Positions 45,560 to 57,016 of a stretch of 64,000 nt of DNA are shown piece by piece (position 1 is the stretch's first letter; each line of letters starts with the position of its first letter). Origin of the DNA: Viridothelium virens (taxonomy: Eukaryota; Ascomycota; Dothideomycetes; Trypetheliales; Trypetheliaceae). The notes under the pieces are model-generated. The model did no database searches and had not been told where the DNA came from. It worked only from the letters and a program-made list of their open reading frames with translations. The position numbers were made by a program, and so were the translations under genes. The DNA lies in the NCBI GenBank assembly GCA_010094025.1, contig ML991774.1:64821-128820 (forward strand). Reading direction: 5' to 3'.

Positions 45560-48391
45560 CTTGTCCTGATATGACAAGTAATCGGAGAACTAATTAATTC
45601 CGAGGAGTTGATTCCAATTCGACCCGAAAGTTGGAGGGATGACGTCCTAGGTTTAAGACGTGCAGTTTGTAGGGAGCCGAGAATAGACCATTTACAAATA
45701 GCTTGGATATAAAAAACCGTCGAGGAGCTGCCGCAGTCCTTGTGATGCGCAACGGCTTTCGATGGAGTGAGAATGTCTGCCACAACAGAGGTCACCAGGA
45801 CAAGCAGACCAAGTATGTGAAACTGCCCGGCACGTCAGCATAAACCTAGAAACGTGATCGAGAGCCAAAGTGTGAGACTTGAACATACAAGGAAACCAAT
45901 GGACCTAAAGATCAGATAACAATGGAAGGACAGGCCAAAGCCAATGCCGTATGAATGCTCATATGTACGCAATTGCTTCTAAAGAAGTCAGATATCTTAC
46001 AAGAGCCTCCCAATTGACCAGGATCTGGCCGAGGTTCAGAATTGCACGATGCTGGTCGAACAATCTCCTCGAAGCGAGTCGACTTCAAGCCGACTAGTAA
46101 GGTTTGGGTAGGCCCTGGGCTTCTCGTACAGCCGAGTAGCAGCGCAACCGAAAAGGTAATCCGGCAGGAGCGGACGATAACAGTAATTGCTGAAGAGGCA
46201 GTTGCGAATGGCCCAGGGAGTTGAACAATTGAAGGCGAGGAAAAAGTCAGAGGCAGGCTTCAATTCGGAGTCCAGTGTCAACGCAGTGGCGCTCGGTGGG
46301 TACCAGTGATTCGCGCGCAGAAGCCCGTGGCCGAAGGTACCTTAAGGTGGGTTGGGTCCACTCTAGCGTGTCTAGCCGTGGACAGACGAGGCCGAAGCAA
46401 CAGTCGTTTGGAAGATTGGGTCGGTGGTCGTCCAAGGGAACCTGAATTGCGTCAAAGGACAGCGAGAAAAGGTAACGGAGGCAAGCTCTCCCTCGGCGAG
46501 AAGAACTGGTTGGTTGAGCAAAGGCAACGGCCAGCGGCCAGGGCTTAGAGAAACCTGGAGAGCAGCGGAGCTAGGGTGATTGGCGGGATGATGAGGGTCT
46601 ACGCCGAGTCAGGGAAGATTGGCGGAAGGGTCTGCTGGGGCGTTACGGGAGAAATGGGATTTAGCACCAGCCGGGCCTCTGGCCTCTGGCCTCTGGGCAA
46701 GGGCCCTAGCAGTCAGAGCAGATGGCCGTGACCGTCGAAGCTCGATAGCGGGCTTCCGGCATGACAAAGGCTCGGCAGGCCAGCGATCACCCATCGCTCG
46801 ACAGTACGGAGGATGGACGGAGCCACGGACCACAGGACCAGACGAATACGTGCAGCTTGTTGTCAATAGGTACGTTGGCTAGAGAGACGCTTGCTCAAGC
46901 AGCTTCAGCATTAGATCATCCGCAGCACGAAAGAAAGGGTAACTTTAACGCCGCGCCTGCAGACGCAGAAGGGCCGCGGATTGGCTGTGTGGCTTGCTAG
47001 TTATGCCCAGGATCCCAGCACTCGACGGCAAAGCGAGAGAGACTTTGTCACCCTGAAGAACTTCGACCAGAGGCTTACCTGGCTCAGCAAAGATCGGGGT
47101 CTGGAAGGCACAAGCGCTGAACGGGCATGTACATCTACATCAACATCGAATTCAATCCTCCATTTTGACTGCCCTGCACCCAAGTCTTTCTCCTACAAAA
47201 GCGCCGCAGCCACCGGGTACGAGTACATGCTGGCCCCGATCTCGATCCTGCAACCTCGTTTCCTCTAGCAGCCGGTCATTGCACTGCTGACCGCTAAGCC
47301 GGAATCGCTCGTCTACTGCGGCAATAAAGGCAGGCATCTCATATGGACTCATCTATCGATAGGATACTCGGCACACCTGCTTTCTTGCTTTCGATGGTGC
47401 CGAGGACGGGGCCCCAAACGTCTCCTATTGACTAATTACTGGTAGTACGGAGTATTCCACAGTTCCCATGCTCCATGTTCTCGTCTCAACACACCTCATC
47501 CGGCACGAAGCGTTACTCATCAACTCTCTCGGATGCGAGATCTCGCCCGTCGATGTTTCAAGTGGTGCGTGGCCTAGGGCCAGGCTGTCAGAAGGATCCA
47601 GACTGCTGGTTGCGCGGACCCATTTGGATGTTACGATACCCGTTCTAGGGAGAGTGCACACCAGTCGAGCGACACCAGGGGAGTCGGGAACCTACCATTT
47701 TGATCAGCGAGGCACTGTACCTTCATTTTAAATTGAATTGCCCGCTGCGTTTAGTGAAGGCCGACATATCGAATTTTACGAATGTACGGCCGATCGCCGA
47801 AATTTGCCAAGGGCATCGCAGCCATAGGCGCAGGAAGTCAGGCCCTAACGACCTAGTCTTCTGCATGCAATGCCCGTTCACGCAGGTGACGGCACGGCCA
47901 CGACGCTTGCCCGCTGCAACCGCCGTTAGCCTTGCCAATGGTCGTCGGCGGGTTCCAGAAGACGAAGTCGACAATGCAATCTTCGTCATGGCGAAGATGC
48001 GACTTCCTTCCACTTGCCGACCAGCAGTGACAGAGTGGCGCTTGCCGGAGGCCGGACATGGTTGCATGAAAACCTGGGGTAATAGGCGTCGTGGGGAAGC
48101 TTTTCTCACACCAGCTCTGCCGCGGGCCACCACGGCTCGTTCAATGCATGGGCCAGCTTGGGGCTTCCTCCTGGTGCTGGTGCTCTTGGTGTGCTTCGCT
48201 CCAAACAAGTCCCACAGGCACGTCACGCCATGAGGCCAGCGCTCGAGTCGCCAGCGCTCAATGGACCGGCCCTAGCTCGCATGCGCGAGAAAATCTGGGG
48301 GAGGTCATGCGCGTATGCGCGCAGCTCGGCACGCTAAAGCATCTTGTCGTCTTTGACTAGCCCAATCCCAGCATCCCAGTCTCTGCCGTCT

Positions 48392-48415
48392 TGCTGCTGC
48401 TGCTGCTGCTGCTGC
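48392..48415. repeat. (TGC)8 microsatellite
   Basis: Eight uninterrupted TGC units in non-coding DNA. Likely to vary in length between strains. Confidence 0.9.
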
Positions 48416-49528
48416 CGTACCTAGCCGTCCGATGAGCTCGGGGCAGTAATAACTGTTCTTCTTCCCAAACTAGAAGACATTCTCAAACAAGCAGGCGCTT
48501 CTCTGCACGAAACTGCGTCGACGACGTATTGATGAGGATATCAATATGCTATGCATGGAGCAGTTCTTCATCCTTCGTCCCCACTGTGGGTTGCAATAAT
48601 CATGTTAGACCCAGTCCTATGGCCTCGCAGTAGCAAACGAGCTTTGTATTGCAGCAATTCCGCTGCCAAAGAGACTCCGGCTATCTGCCTCCTCTAGCCT
48701 TTCGTGCATGCAAACTACGCGGGACCGCAAGCAACACAAAGTTGTCATTCTCTTGCACTGTCACCAGTGTTCATGCCATTTGCCGGCAGACATTCCGACC
48801 AATGCAAGCTTCCCAGCCAGCCAATGTTTTCCTTTTGCCGGCAGTCTCACCAGGTTGATAGGTTGGGTTGCACGAAGTCGGAGTCAAAGCTGGCTGGAAT
48901 GGGGTTTTTTTGCAATGAATAAATGAACAGGTGCGAGCGATCCGATGAGGAGCAGCAGCAGCAATAACGACACAAGCTTTGGCAATGTCTTCCGGTCGCC
49001 TTCAGGGTTCTACAGTACAAGGATGGTCCGAAGTACTTGCGACCACGCCTTATCCTGTCATGTATATTGGCGTGTCTGGGCAAATAGAAACTCGCCCGTG
49101 CCACCTCCATGCCATCATCACGCATCTGAGCCGCATTGGATCCCAGACAAAGCTCAACTGCCTTCCTCGATAGTTGCTCTTAAATATGCATCCAAAGATC
49201 TACAGGGAACTTTATCCTCAAACAACCTCCTTCCTTTTACTTGTGGCTTTGACGTATATGGCTGGCTACGTTCGCGCAAGCCGTCCTTCTCTTTCGCTCA
49301 AAATCGTATCGAAGTAGATTAGCACTTTATGTGCACACAAGCCATCGCCTGCTCCCGTCAACTTTTACGCATCTTTCCCGCATCTCTCACGCATATGTAC
49401 TGCTCAACCAATGGCGTCCATGCCATCAGAAAGCATGACACAAAGATTTGTCGTACTTACACGGTTTCTGTCATGGCATAGCGACTGCGGCTCCTACAAC
49501 TGCGCCTTGCCGCTGGCTGGCATCGACT

Positions 49529-50050
49529 TTATGTAGCGATAACGCAAGATGGAGACGGGATGTCTAATTTTACTTGCTGGACGATGAATCTACCCACCCA
49601 CATCCCACTTCGCGTCGCAGTATCTACCCCTCTTACCACATCCGGCTTAGCATCAGCGCATGATCGTCGGACCTCTGCAGTTTTTGTGGAGACGGCCAAC
49701 GTTTGCTGGCCATAAGTCTCATCCACATCGCAGTAGTTGCCCTCGGTGTCAGTACGTACCTTAAGCGAGTAGCCGGTGTGTTTGGGGATCCAATAGCTTC
49801 TTTGGAATAAGCCTTTTGAGTTTTTAAATTCTTCACTATCTCCGAAGGGCTCCTCAGGAACACGAGGACGCGGACCCACTGCAGCAGACTATGACCATGT
49901 TATGGGAACATCGGAGTAAATTACGGCAGTACTTTCCTCAACGGTGTTAAAAGACCAAGCCACCGAGCCATGCAAGGCGTCCCTAAGCAGCCGCTGTGGG
50001 GTGGGTTCAATTGTCAACGTGACCTAAAAAGAAAGACCCTGGAACAGTCA
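49529..50050 (-). other. Possible unrecognised or decayed coding segment
   Basis: Two successive open stretches lie in the same minus-strand frame. The left one (116 residues from 49879) reads like protein, with RSYWIPKHTGYSLKVRTDTE and GNYCDVDETYG. The right one, up to about 50040, contains AWSFNTVEESTAVIY. No family is recognised and no start with a signal peptide is seen. It could be part of a lineage-specific gene with an intron, a host pseudogene or chance. Confidence 0.22.
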
Positions 50051-51423
50051 TAGCGGCATTGCGAGTCACCACGAGCCTATGGCTGTGCATGTACATGACA
50101 TCGGTGATAGTGCTGGCTTTGAAGATGGCCGATATACCGGAAGGACTGTAGTATGAGGTCAGAAAGGTAGATGCCGTTGTAGATCTCCGGTACGCTAAGG
50201 GAAAACTTTGTCGACCTTCCGACATCATGTCATTTTCCTGGTCTCCATCCAGTATTGTCAATACTCTTCAAACCAGAGATCGACCAGAAAATCGAGTCAA
50301 GTTGCCACTCTCTTACGATCTTAAACAGCTCCCTCGAATGGTTTCGGAGGCAATCGTCAGATACCGACAACGTGGTCATAACCGGCTACATTTGAAATCG
50401 AGCATCCGTCAACTCGCTGCTGTATCCATACCAATGCCGTTGAAATAAACATACTCGTCATTGCATGAGCGACAAGTTCAATAAGCCTACTGAATCGAGT
50501 ATGTCGTGTTACCTCAGCACAGGCAATCTGACATATCTGTTCATGAATATACTCGTGGGGCTTTGTAAACTTGCAGCGCTTTCCATGTGCCACTGCGTAC
50601 CTTAAAAGCACTATACATGTAGGTAGGTAGTCGCAGCAGCCCGCTACTGCCTTAGGATAAGTCTATTTCCCAGCAACAGATTAGCTATGCGTGGTCCATT
50701 TCATGTATTAAGGTTCCCGATGTGTTATTTAGTAATATAGGGCTGTAACATTCCTGTTCGAAGTGGTCATGCTTATCCTTACGCTGCCGGATTTGCTCAA
50801 TTTTACTTGGTAGCATCTGATATTACTATCCCCGTTCCCTTGGACTCGGCTTTCTGGAATGCTGCCAATGTGGATGAAGCCAACATCATCAAAAACGATA
50901 CCCACGGCCCTGCTCACATTCAATTTCGGCCGTGAGTAATGGATTCTGTGCCTATATATCACTGTTGCTCTTCCCGCACTCATGTTTGAGAAGCCAGCAG
51001 CTGAGCTGGGACTCGGGTAAGTACCTAGCCAGGGCTTTCTGAGAAAAGAAGATACGATGAGGTTAGTGCTATCAAACTTGCCGCTTGTTCTCTGCAAAGG
51101 TCTTCTGGGTATGGTACTAAAACTTTACGAACGCGCCTATCGATCATCCTGCGCCTCAATTGCGACATGGATTAATAGATTCCCGAGTTCAAAGACTGAT
51201 TGTCTGAAGTATTAGTATCGATGGTACAACTGGCGAACGCTACTGATGCAGAATTTGCTCAGTGGATGAGGATTTGAAAAGGACTGATCAAAGATCGAAG
51301 CTGTTAGCCTCAGACCACCTCCCATGCCGTAACCCAGCCACATGAATCATTGGAAACCACAAATGCAGGACCAGACCGTACCGCGCTATGCAAATACTTG
51401 AAACCCTTTGATGAACACCAAGA

Positions 51424-52823
51424 TCATAGGAACAGTTGCAGCATTTGCTTTGGTCCGGATACCTTCCTATGGCACCCCTCGACCACGCACGTCGTAAACC
51501 CCGTCTTCGTTCCCGCCTTCGCCTTCCCCTTTCCCATCGGCTCCTTCCCTTTCTTCTTCGCACTACCCCTCCCGTGCGCGCACTCGCCGCAGTAGACCTA
51601 TAACCGGCATCGTCAGCATCATTCACCAACACAGCACTCATCTTCGACCTCCCAGCAAAGAGACAATATCCAAAAGAGCCACTCACATGTCCACACCCCT
51701 TCACGATCCACACCTGCACCTTCAACGTCCCCTCCCCTCCATCCCCAAGCTCATCCCCACAATTCGGACACACCAACACCTCCTCCGCAGGGCTCCTCGT
51801 AAACCCCTCCCGCGCCGGCGCCGGCGGCTCCAACATCTCCTTCATCCGCCGCTGCCGCCCGTCTCCACCCGCATACCCCAAGTCGAACCCGACGCTCTCG
51901 TAATCCTCAGGCCCGATCCCGATGTGCACGAGCGGCGTCGCCCCCACGCCCACCGCCGCCGCGGGCGTCGCGACGCGGATGCCGCGCTCGGTGCCGCGGT
52001 GGTGATGGTGGTGGTGATGGTGATGATGGTGGTGTCGGTGCGGGTTGGAGCCGCCACCACCGGCAGCTGGGTCGTGCAGGCTCGCCGGGTGGACGGTGGA
52101 GGTGGTGGCGGAGGAGCCGCTGGCGAGGCTGGCGAGCGAGATGGGGCCGGAGAGGTCGTCGAGGCCTTGTACGTGCCGTCGGAGGCGGGCGGTTGGGTGG
52201 TGCTGCGATTCCCGGTTTAGGATGGCGAGGGCGCGGTGGTGGGGGGAGGCGGCGGAGGAGGAGGTTACGTGGAAGGGGCTGTAGGAGCCGAGGAAGTCGG
52301 CGATGGATTGGCCGAGTGACGTGGGTCCGGATATGAAGTCGAGGTGTCCGGGAGGTGGAGAGATTTGGCGGGAGGAGAGGAATTCGACTTCTGGAGAAGA
52401 TGCACGAGGGGCGGCGGGGGAGCCGTCATCTTGTGTGAGGTCTATGGGTTGAGTTTGTGACTGTGACTGTGAGGACGGATCGTGTGTTGTGAAGTCTTCA
52501 ACATCTATTATATCTCGATCAAAACGTGGAGGTCTGGTAGGTCGTGAGGTGGTGGCATTGCTACTATTATCTTGTTGATCCCGAAGAGGCGCTTGTGGTG
52601 GTGTATCTTCTGTGAGGTCGATGACAGTTTCCTGGCGATCAGTAGAGCCCATTGGGCGTCGAAAGTCAAAACCATCTCCTGGGAATCTGATATTATCTAA
52701 GGATGGGTAACGAGGGTTGGTCGCTTGTGTAGACTGAGAGTCTGAATCGTTTGAAGACGATGGAACTTCGCTCAGCCACCGCGATGGCACATACGGAGAG
52801 GTAGATCGATTATTACTCGACAT
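51424..52823 (-). CDS. SIM-rich RING-like protein, candidate Slx5-type STUbL partner
   Basis: Exons 52823-51687 and 51597-51424 (89-bp intron) give 436 residues. The N-terminal half carries four acidic-hydrophobic SUMO-interaction-like motifs: VIDLTED (67-73), IIDVED (105-110), PIDLTQDD (126-133) and VEFLSS (146-151). A 13-residue His tract lies near 263-276. The C-terminal zinc-binding part reads VCPNCGDEL, then KGCGH joined by splicing to VYCGECAHGR, a Lys/Gly-rich insert, then TTCVVEGCHRKV. That is a RING-like CxxC...C-GH-xxC-xxC...CxxxxC pattern with an atypical last pair. Slx5/Rfp proteins have this plan (SIMs plus degenerate RING) and pair with Slx8, whose homologue is at 18212-19127. 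The role is inferred; I give no symbol because family membership was not tested. Confidence 0.72.
51996..52036. repeat. His-codon repeat (coding) in the SIM-rich gene
   Basis: A GGT/GAT-type trinucleotide run on the plus strand encodes a nearly pure His tract on the minus strand. CAC and CAT alternate, so the protein rather than the DNA repeat may be maintained. Confidence 0.8.
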
Positions 52824-53431
52824 TTGGTCGAAGTTTCGCTAAGAGACAGCGTCAGCATTGGTTTCGTCGATTTTATAGGTGCTTGAGGAGTAGATTTGTC
52901 GTTCATTACCTTTCGCCTTGTAGGAGTATGAGTGCACACAAAGGGCAAGCTGCTCGCCATCGTCACTGACTTTGGCACAGTCAGTGAAACGGCAAAGAGG
53001 AAGCAGGCAGGTTCAAGCAGCTGAAGGTCTGCTGCATTGAGGTTGAGTGGCGGGTCGAGGTTAGCGCGGGAGGGCTCGAAACGAAGTGTCGTTCAAAGCT
53101 GGCGGCAGTTGGTGGGCGCCTCAGTGATGTCGAGATCAGCAGTCTCACACCAGGCAATCCAAGAATCCTGAAGAACTGAGGATTTGAGCATCTCACTTCT
53201 TGAAGATCCCCTCAAAGTTTTTTTTATTGAAGATGCGCACATGAAGACTTCTTCGCAGGTAGACAGTAAATATCATTTCGTTGTCACGCTTGCGCAATTG
53301 ATTCGCTTTGACCGAAGTCCACTACCTATCTTGTTGTACAAGCCGTCAAAGAGCACCATTTTAAAAGATCACCTCTCCTTCGAATGAGGCTTTGAGGACT
53401 CTAAAAGAAATTTTCCGCATTTATTCCCAGT
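52824..53431. other. Intergenic stretch upstream of the SIM-rich gene
   Basis: About 0.6 kb; promoter of the SIM-rich gene and the 3' flank of Prp19. No gene is seen. Confidence 0.4.
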
Positions 53432-55070
53432 CTACTCCCCGCCCAAGGTGCTCACTGTACCGTCAGTCCCCAGAACTACGATAGATTGTGCCTGTGCACC
53501 CCATTCAATTGCGGAGGCTGGGATCGCCTTTCGGAACGGCTCAGACCAACTCTTTGACGATTTCGCGTAATGCAGCACTGTGACGGAACCAGGTCCAGCG
53601 GCAGCAAGGAATTGTCCTGTATAGTCCCAAATGACGTTGGTGATGGGGTTGCCGATGTCGTGGACTTTGAGTTCAGCAGATTTGCGTAGATCCCAAATCG
53701 AGATGGTCGTCTGGGCCTTCATGGCCGTTGCAAGCCATGTACCATTTTCTGAGAATGCAAGAGTCTGCACCGATCCAGCGCCGTCAAAATTTGCCATATT
53801 CGCACCTGTCTTGACATCAAAGACTTGAATCTGCCCGCTGACCGCCCCAACGGCAAACAAATGACCGTCAGGGTGGAATTTGCAGGTTGTGAGTTCTGTG
53901 CATACTGTCAACGGTGTCTCACAAAAAAGCGAACAGAATCACTGCTTACCTGAGTCTGTGAAGACATGCAAAATAACTTTAGAGCTTGTCAAGTCGTAAA
54001 GCGCAAAACTTTTATCCTGCCCAACCGAGCCCAAAAGATCACCACATGGATGCAGAGCTACTGCAGTCGCTGGGCCAGCATGCGCTCGGATCTTCGCAAT
54101 CTGTGCATCTCCTTCAAAAATCTCGATCGCACCGGTCGAGGTCGCAATCACAGGCCTATCATTCCACCATAGAGCATCCGTAGCCGTACCACTACATTTC
54201 AGAGATTGCGCGATTTCTTGTTCTGTCAAATCGCATATGTCCGCCGTGCCCTGCGGACCAGCGACCAGTGCTAATTTTTTTGTATCATTCACTGCTAATG
54301 CCTTGCTCTTGCGATGAGATGTTGGAATCGAGCCTGTAACATCAAAAGTTTCTATCCTCTCCGGGGTTGCCCAGTCTTTTGGCACAGCCCGTTTCCTACG
54401 TGTACTTGAAAGCCTACCGACGTGTTAGCATTTGCGATACCCCAACCTGAGAGTAATAATGTACTTCTGTTGTGTAGCATCGACTTTTGCAGCGATGGCC
54501 TCAGGCACTGTCTGGGCATCGACCTGCATGGCGTCACCGTTGGTGCCACTAGCTGTACCATTGCCAGTAATTGATAACTTTGACAATGTATCTCGTGCCT
54601 CGTCCCTCTCTTTCGTGACACGCGCGATCACCCTTACTGCTGCATCGTGCTGATATAGCGCTGTGCTGAGCTCCTGCCGTGTTTGAGCGAGCTGTTGCTT
54701 CATTTGGTAGGTCTCAAGGACTAGGGCATCCCATTCGTTCTGGAATACAGACAGGAGAGAGGGTATAGAAGTGAGAGTAGGTGGTCGAGGGCGGACGACG
54801 CGTGCTGTCTTCAATTCTACTAAATCGTCGACCGAGAGATCTTCGCCATTGACAGGATCCGTGCCATGTTCGGAGATATATGCCTCGACTAATCGTTTCT
54901 CAAATACATTACCTATAGGTTCATCAGCGTAAAGTAATCTACAAGAAGACTGTTGACCCTTACCACTCTTGCGCGATGCGACTGGTGCTTGAGGCGGCTC
55001 GCCAGAGACTGTTGTTTACGTTAGTATACAATTTCTTGAATATAGTTGAAAACTCACTTGCACAGAGCAT
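53432..55070 (-). CDS. PRP19: Pre-mRNA-processing factor 19 (U-box E3 ligase)
   Basis: Five exons are proposed: 55070-55058, 55008-54964, 54912-54465, 54413-53950 and 53895-53432. They give 477 residues. The start MLCAISGEPPQAPVAS and the EKRLVEAYI and GTDPVNGEDL stretch form the U-box (about 1-58), the E2-binding ligase fold. A coiled coil follows (FQNEWDALVLETYQMKQQL, then SALYQHDAAVRVIARV), through which Prp19 tetramerises. From about 205 there is a WD40 propeller (HAGPATAVALHPCGDLL, TTCKFHPDGHLFAVGAVSG, and a last blade ending STLGGE). Prp19 is the core of the NineTeen complex that activates the spliceosome, and it also acts in DNA repair. The first exon is only 13 bases, which is why the ATG is easily missed. 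Confidence 0.94.
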
Positions 55071-55924
55071 GTCGACCCTCAACGATCTGAATAGATTAAA
55101 TGGAGTAAAGGAACCTGTAAATGCTTGGCAAGAAATCTGCCTGCTCGCGAAATCTTTAGCTAGGAGGATAGGCCGAAGTTTCGCCGACCCTTGCAAGATC
55201 AACAGCCGCACATGGCAAGATTGCCTCAGGCTCAAAGCAACTCGATACTAGTTTCACGTGCATGTCTTGTACCGTGCTTACTTTCATGCCATGCATTGTT
55301 TGCCATTGTAGCACCGTAGCCTTTGCACTACTTAATATCACCGACTTCAGTGGAAATCATTGATCAGACTTTGTACACTCTGGTCAGCCTAATCTAAAAA
55401 TGAAGCTTGTCAAGGTTACTACTCCGTAGCGCTGGCAAATCCAAAGAGGCACGAGAGGGAGGTCAGCTTGTTGCTATGTAGGTATTGCAGAGCAGGCAGG
55501 GGCTGCATGACCGCCATCAAGATCTGTCTGCCAGATGCTTGTGCTCCCACCGTGCCACCGTGCTTCTCCTTCCCCCTACTCCCGATGGCAACCATCTTTT
55601 CCTCAATGTTGCTTCTGACGTCACGGATCCATGGGAAAGCCTCAAGGCTAAAGGACCAACCCCACACTGTTCCCCTGGAGCTGGCCCCGCAACGATGATC
55701 TTTTGCTCAAATTTCTGGACAGTCCGAACTAAAATTGCATCGGAATACAAAGGCGATGGTAGCTATACTGCAATGGAGCTCCCGATCGAGCTCCCGAGAG
55801 GTCAGTGCCGTCATTGGAAGTTTCTTTTCAGATTTCTTTTAAAGTCTTGTCTCTCCCGCAATTTTTCACTTTCATCTCTGATCTAAAAGACTCAACTGTT
55901 GCGCTACACCTGTGTTCGCTCAGT
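55071..55924. other. Divergent intergenic region between Prp19 and the lactonohydrolase
   Basis: About 0.85 kb of promoter sequence. TACTCCGTA (the reverse complement of TACGGAGTA) lies at 55420-55428. Non-ATG frames reach in from the right gene. No extra gene is seen. Confidence 0.45.
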
Positions 55925-57016
55925 ATGGCAAGCGTCACCTCTGTGAACCTGTTGTCCCTCGCGACTAGCCTACCGTACGCTGCGCAGCTAAACTCAATTA
56001 CGCCGAACGCCACATCTTCGGTTCAGTTCCTCTCCTACAATGACAGCTTCACCACTGATATTCTCGGACCGAACGTTTCCCAGGAGCTTATTTCCCACCA
56101 GCCTTATCAGGCTTTCCATGAAGCTGGCATCTATTACAAGGCCACCAACTCGGTCTACATAGCCTCAAATTGGCAGACTTATGACAACCCTGTCAATGTC
56201 ACCATCCTCAATCTCACCGACTATTCAATTAGCACGACGAGATACCCAGGGCTTTACGAAGCGAATGGTGGCTGCCCCTATACCTCGTCGGCAGACAACA
56301 AGAGTTACCTGCTGTTCTGCGATGAAGGCAACTTTCAAGGTGCCTCTGGTCTTACTCTGGTCGATCCACTTACGAACACGACCCAGGTTATGGTCAACAA
56401 CTTCCTCGGCCGTAACTTTTCCTCAATAAATGATGTGGAATGGGTTCCTGATACTGGTGATGTCTGGTTCACGGACGCAGATTATGGCTATTTCCAGAAC
56501 TTTAGGCCATATCCTTCGATCCCTAAACAGGTCTATCGCTTCGAGCCATCAACCGGAGTCATACAAGCTGTGGCGGATGGCTTCGTCGAGTCTAACGGCA
56601 TTGAGTTTTCTCCTGACTACAAAACATTGTACGTGACGGATACTGGCCAGCAGGAGACGACAAACGTCAGCTTGTCACGTCCCGCCTCCATATACGCTTT
56701 TGACGTGGTCAATGGGAAATCACTACAAAATCGACGGTTATTCGCGTATGTGGATGTAGGAATACCAGATGGCATACACACAGATACACAGGGTAACGTC
56801 TTCAGTTCCTGCAGTGATGGAATTCACGTTTGGAATGCGGATGGGGTCTTGTTGGGGAAAATGGTTGTTGCTAATGGTTCGAATAATTTTGCATTCATCC
56901 CTGGTGGTCTTTTGCTATTTAACGGAGACAACTTGTACAAAGTCAATTTGAAGGCCCAAGGAAGAGCGGTTCAACGAGATTTCGGGTTGGTTTGTGAGGA
57001 GCATTGGCCTTCGTAA
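55925..57016 (+). CDS. Secreted SMP-30/gluconolactonase-like (lactonohydrolase) protein
   Basis: A single exon from the ATG at 55925 gives 363 residues. The open frame runs further 5' only from non-ATG codons. The N-terminus (SVTSVNLLSLATSLPYAAQ) is a probable signal peptide. Many N-glycosylation sequons (NVS, NVT, NLT, NTT, NFS, NGS) support secretion. Propeller strands of the SMP-30/LRE superfamily are visible: INDVEWVPDTGDVWFTDADY with the metal-site Asn/Asp, SNGIEFSPDYKTLYVTDTG, IPDGIHTDTQGNVFSS and WNADGVLLGKM. These carry the Glu/Asn/Asp ligands expected for a Ca-dependent lactone hydrolase. The natural lactone is unknown. No neighbouring sugar-acid genes are present. Confidence 0.88.
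   Translation: MASVTSVNLLSLATSLPYAAQLNSITPNATSSVQFLSYNDSFTTDILGPNVSQELISHQPYQAFHEAGIYYKATNSVYIASNWQTYDNPVNVTILNLTDYSISTTRYPGLYEANGGCPYTSSADNKSYLLFCDEGNFQGASGLTLVDPLTNTTQVMVNNFLGRNFSSINDVEWVPDTGDVWFTDADYGYFQNFRPYPSIPKQVYRFEPSTGVIQAVADGFVESNGIEFSPDYKTLYVTDTGQQETTNVSLSRPASIYAFDVVNGKSLQNRRLFAYVDVGIPDGIHTDTQGNVFSSCSDGIHVWNADGVLLGKMVVANGSNNFAFIPGGLLLFNGDNLYKVNLKAQGRAVQRDFGLVCEEHWPS

Larger units (their letters stand above)
45560..51423. other. 5.9-kb gap upstream of the C2H2 regulator
   Basis: No conserved gene was found. The part 46000-48350 is GC-richer, with chance-open frames such as 47700-48233 (+) and its antisense 47723-48226. It includes an 8-bp triplicate (CTCTGGCC) near 46677-46700, TACGGAGTA at 47446-47454, an 8-unit TGC run at 48392-48415, a weak tRNA-like stretch near 47230-47310 (-) and two open minus-strand segments at 49529-50050. 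A long regulator promoter, a non-coding RNA or a decayed gene would all fit. Confidence 0.45.

Noticed and set aside
46677-46700. Threefold CTCTGGCC repeat
   Set aside because: Too short to be more than local slippage.
47230-47310. tRNA-like sequence on the minus strand (TTAGCGGTCAGCAG and GGTTGCAGGATCGAGATC)
   Set aside because: It resembles A- and B-boxes, but acceptor and T stems do not pair well. At best a tRNA-derived relic; tRNAscan-SE would decide.
47700-48233. A 177-residue plus-strand frame
   Set aside because: No motif, no ATG-supported start, and an equally long antisense frame at 47723-48226. GC-rich chance opening is the simpler explanation.
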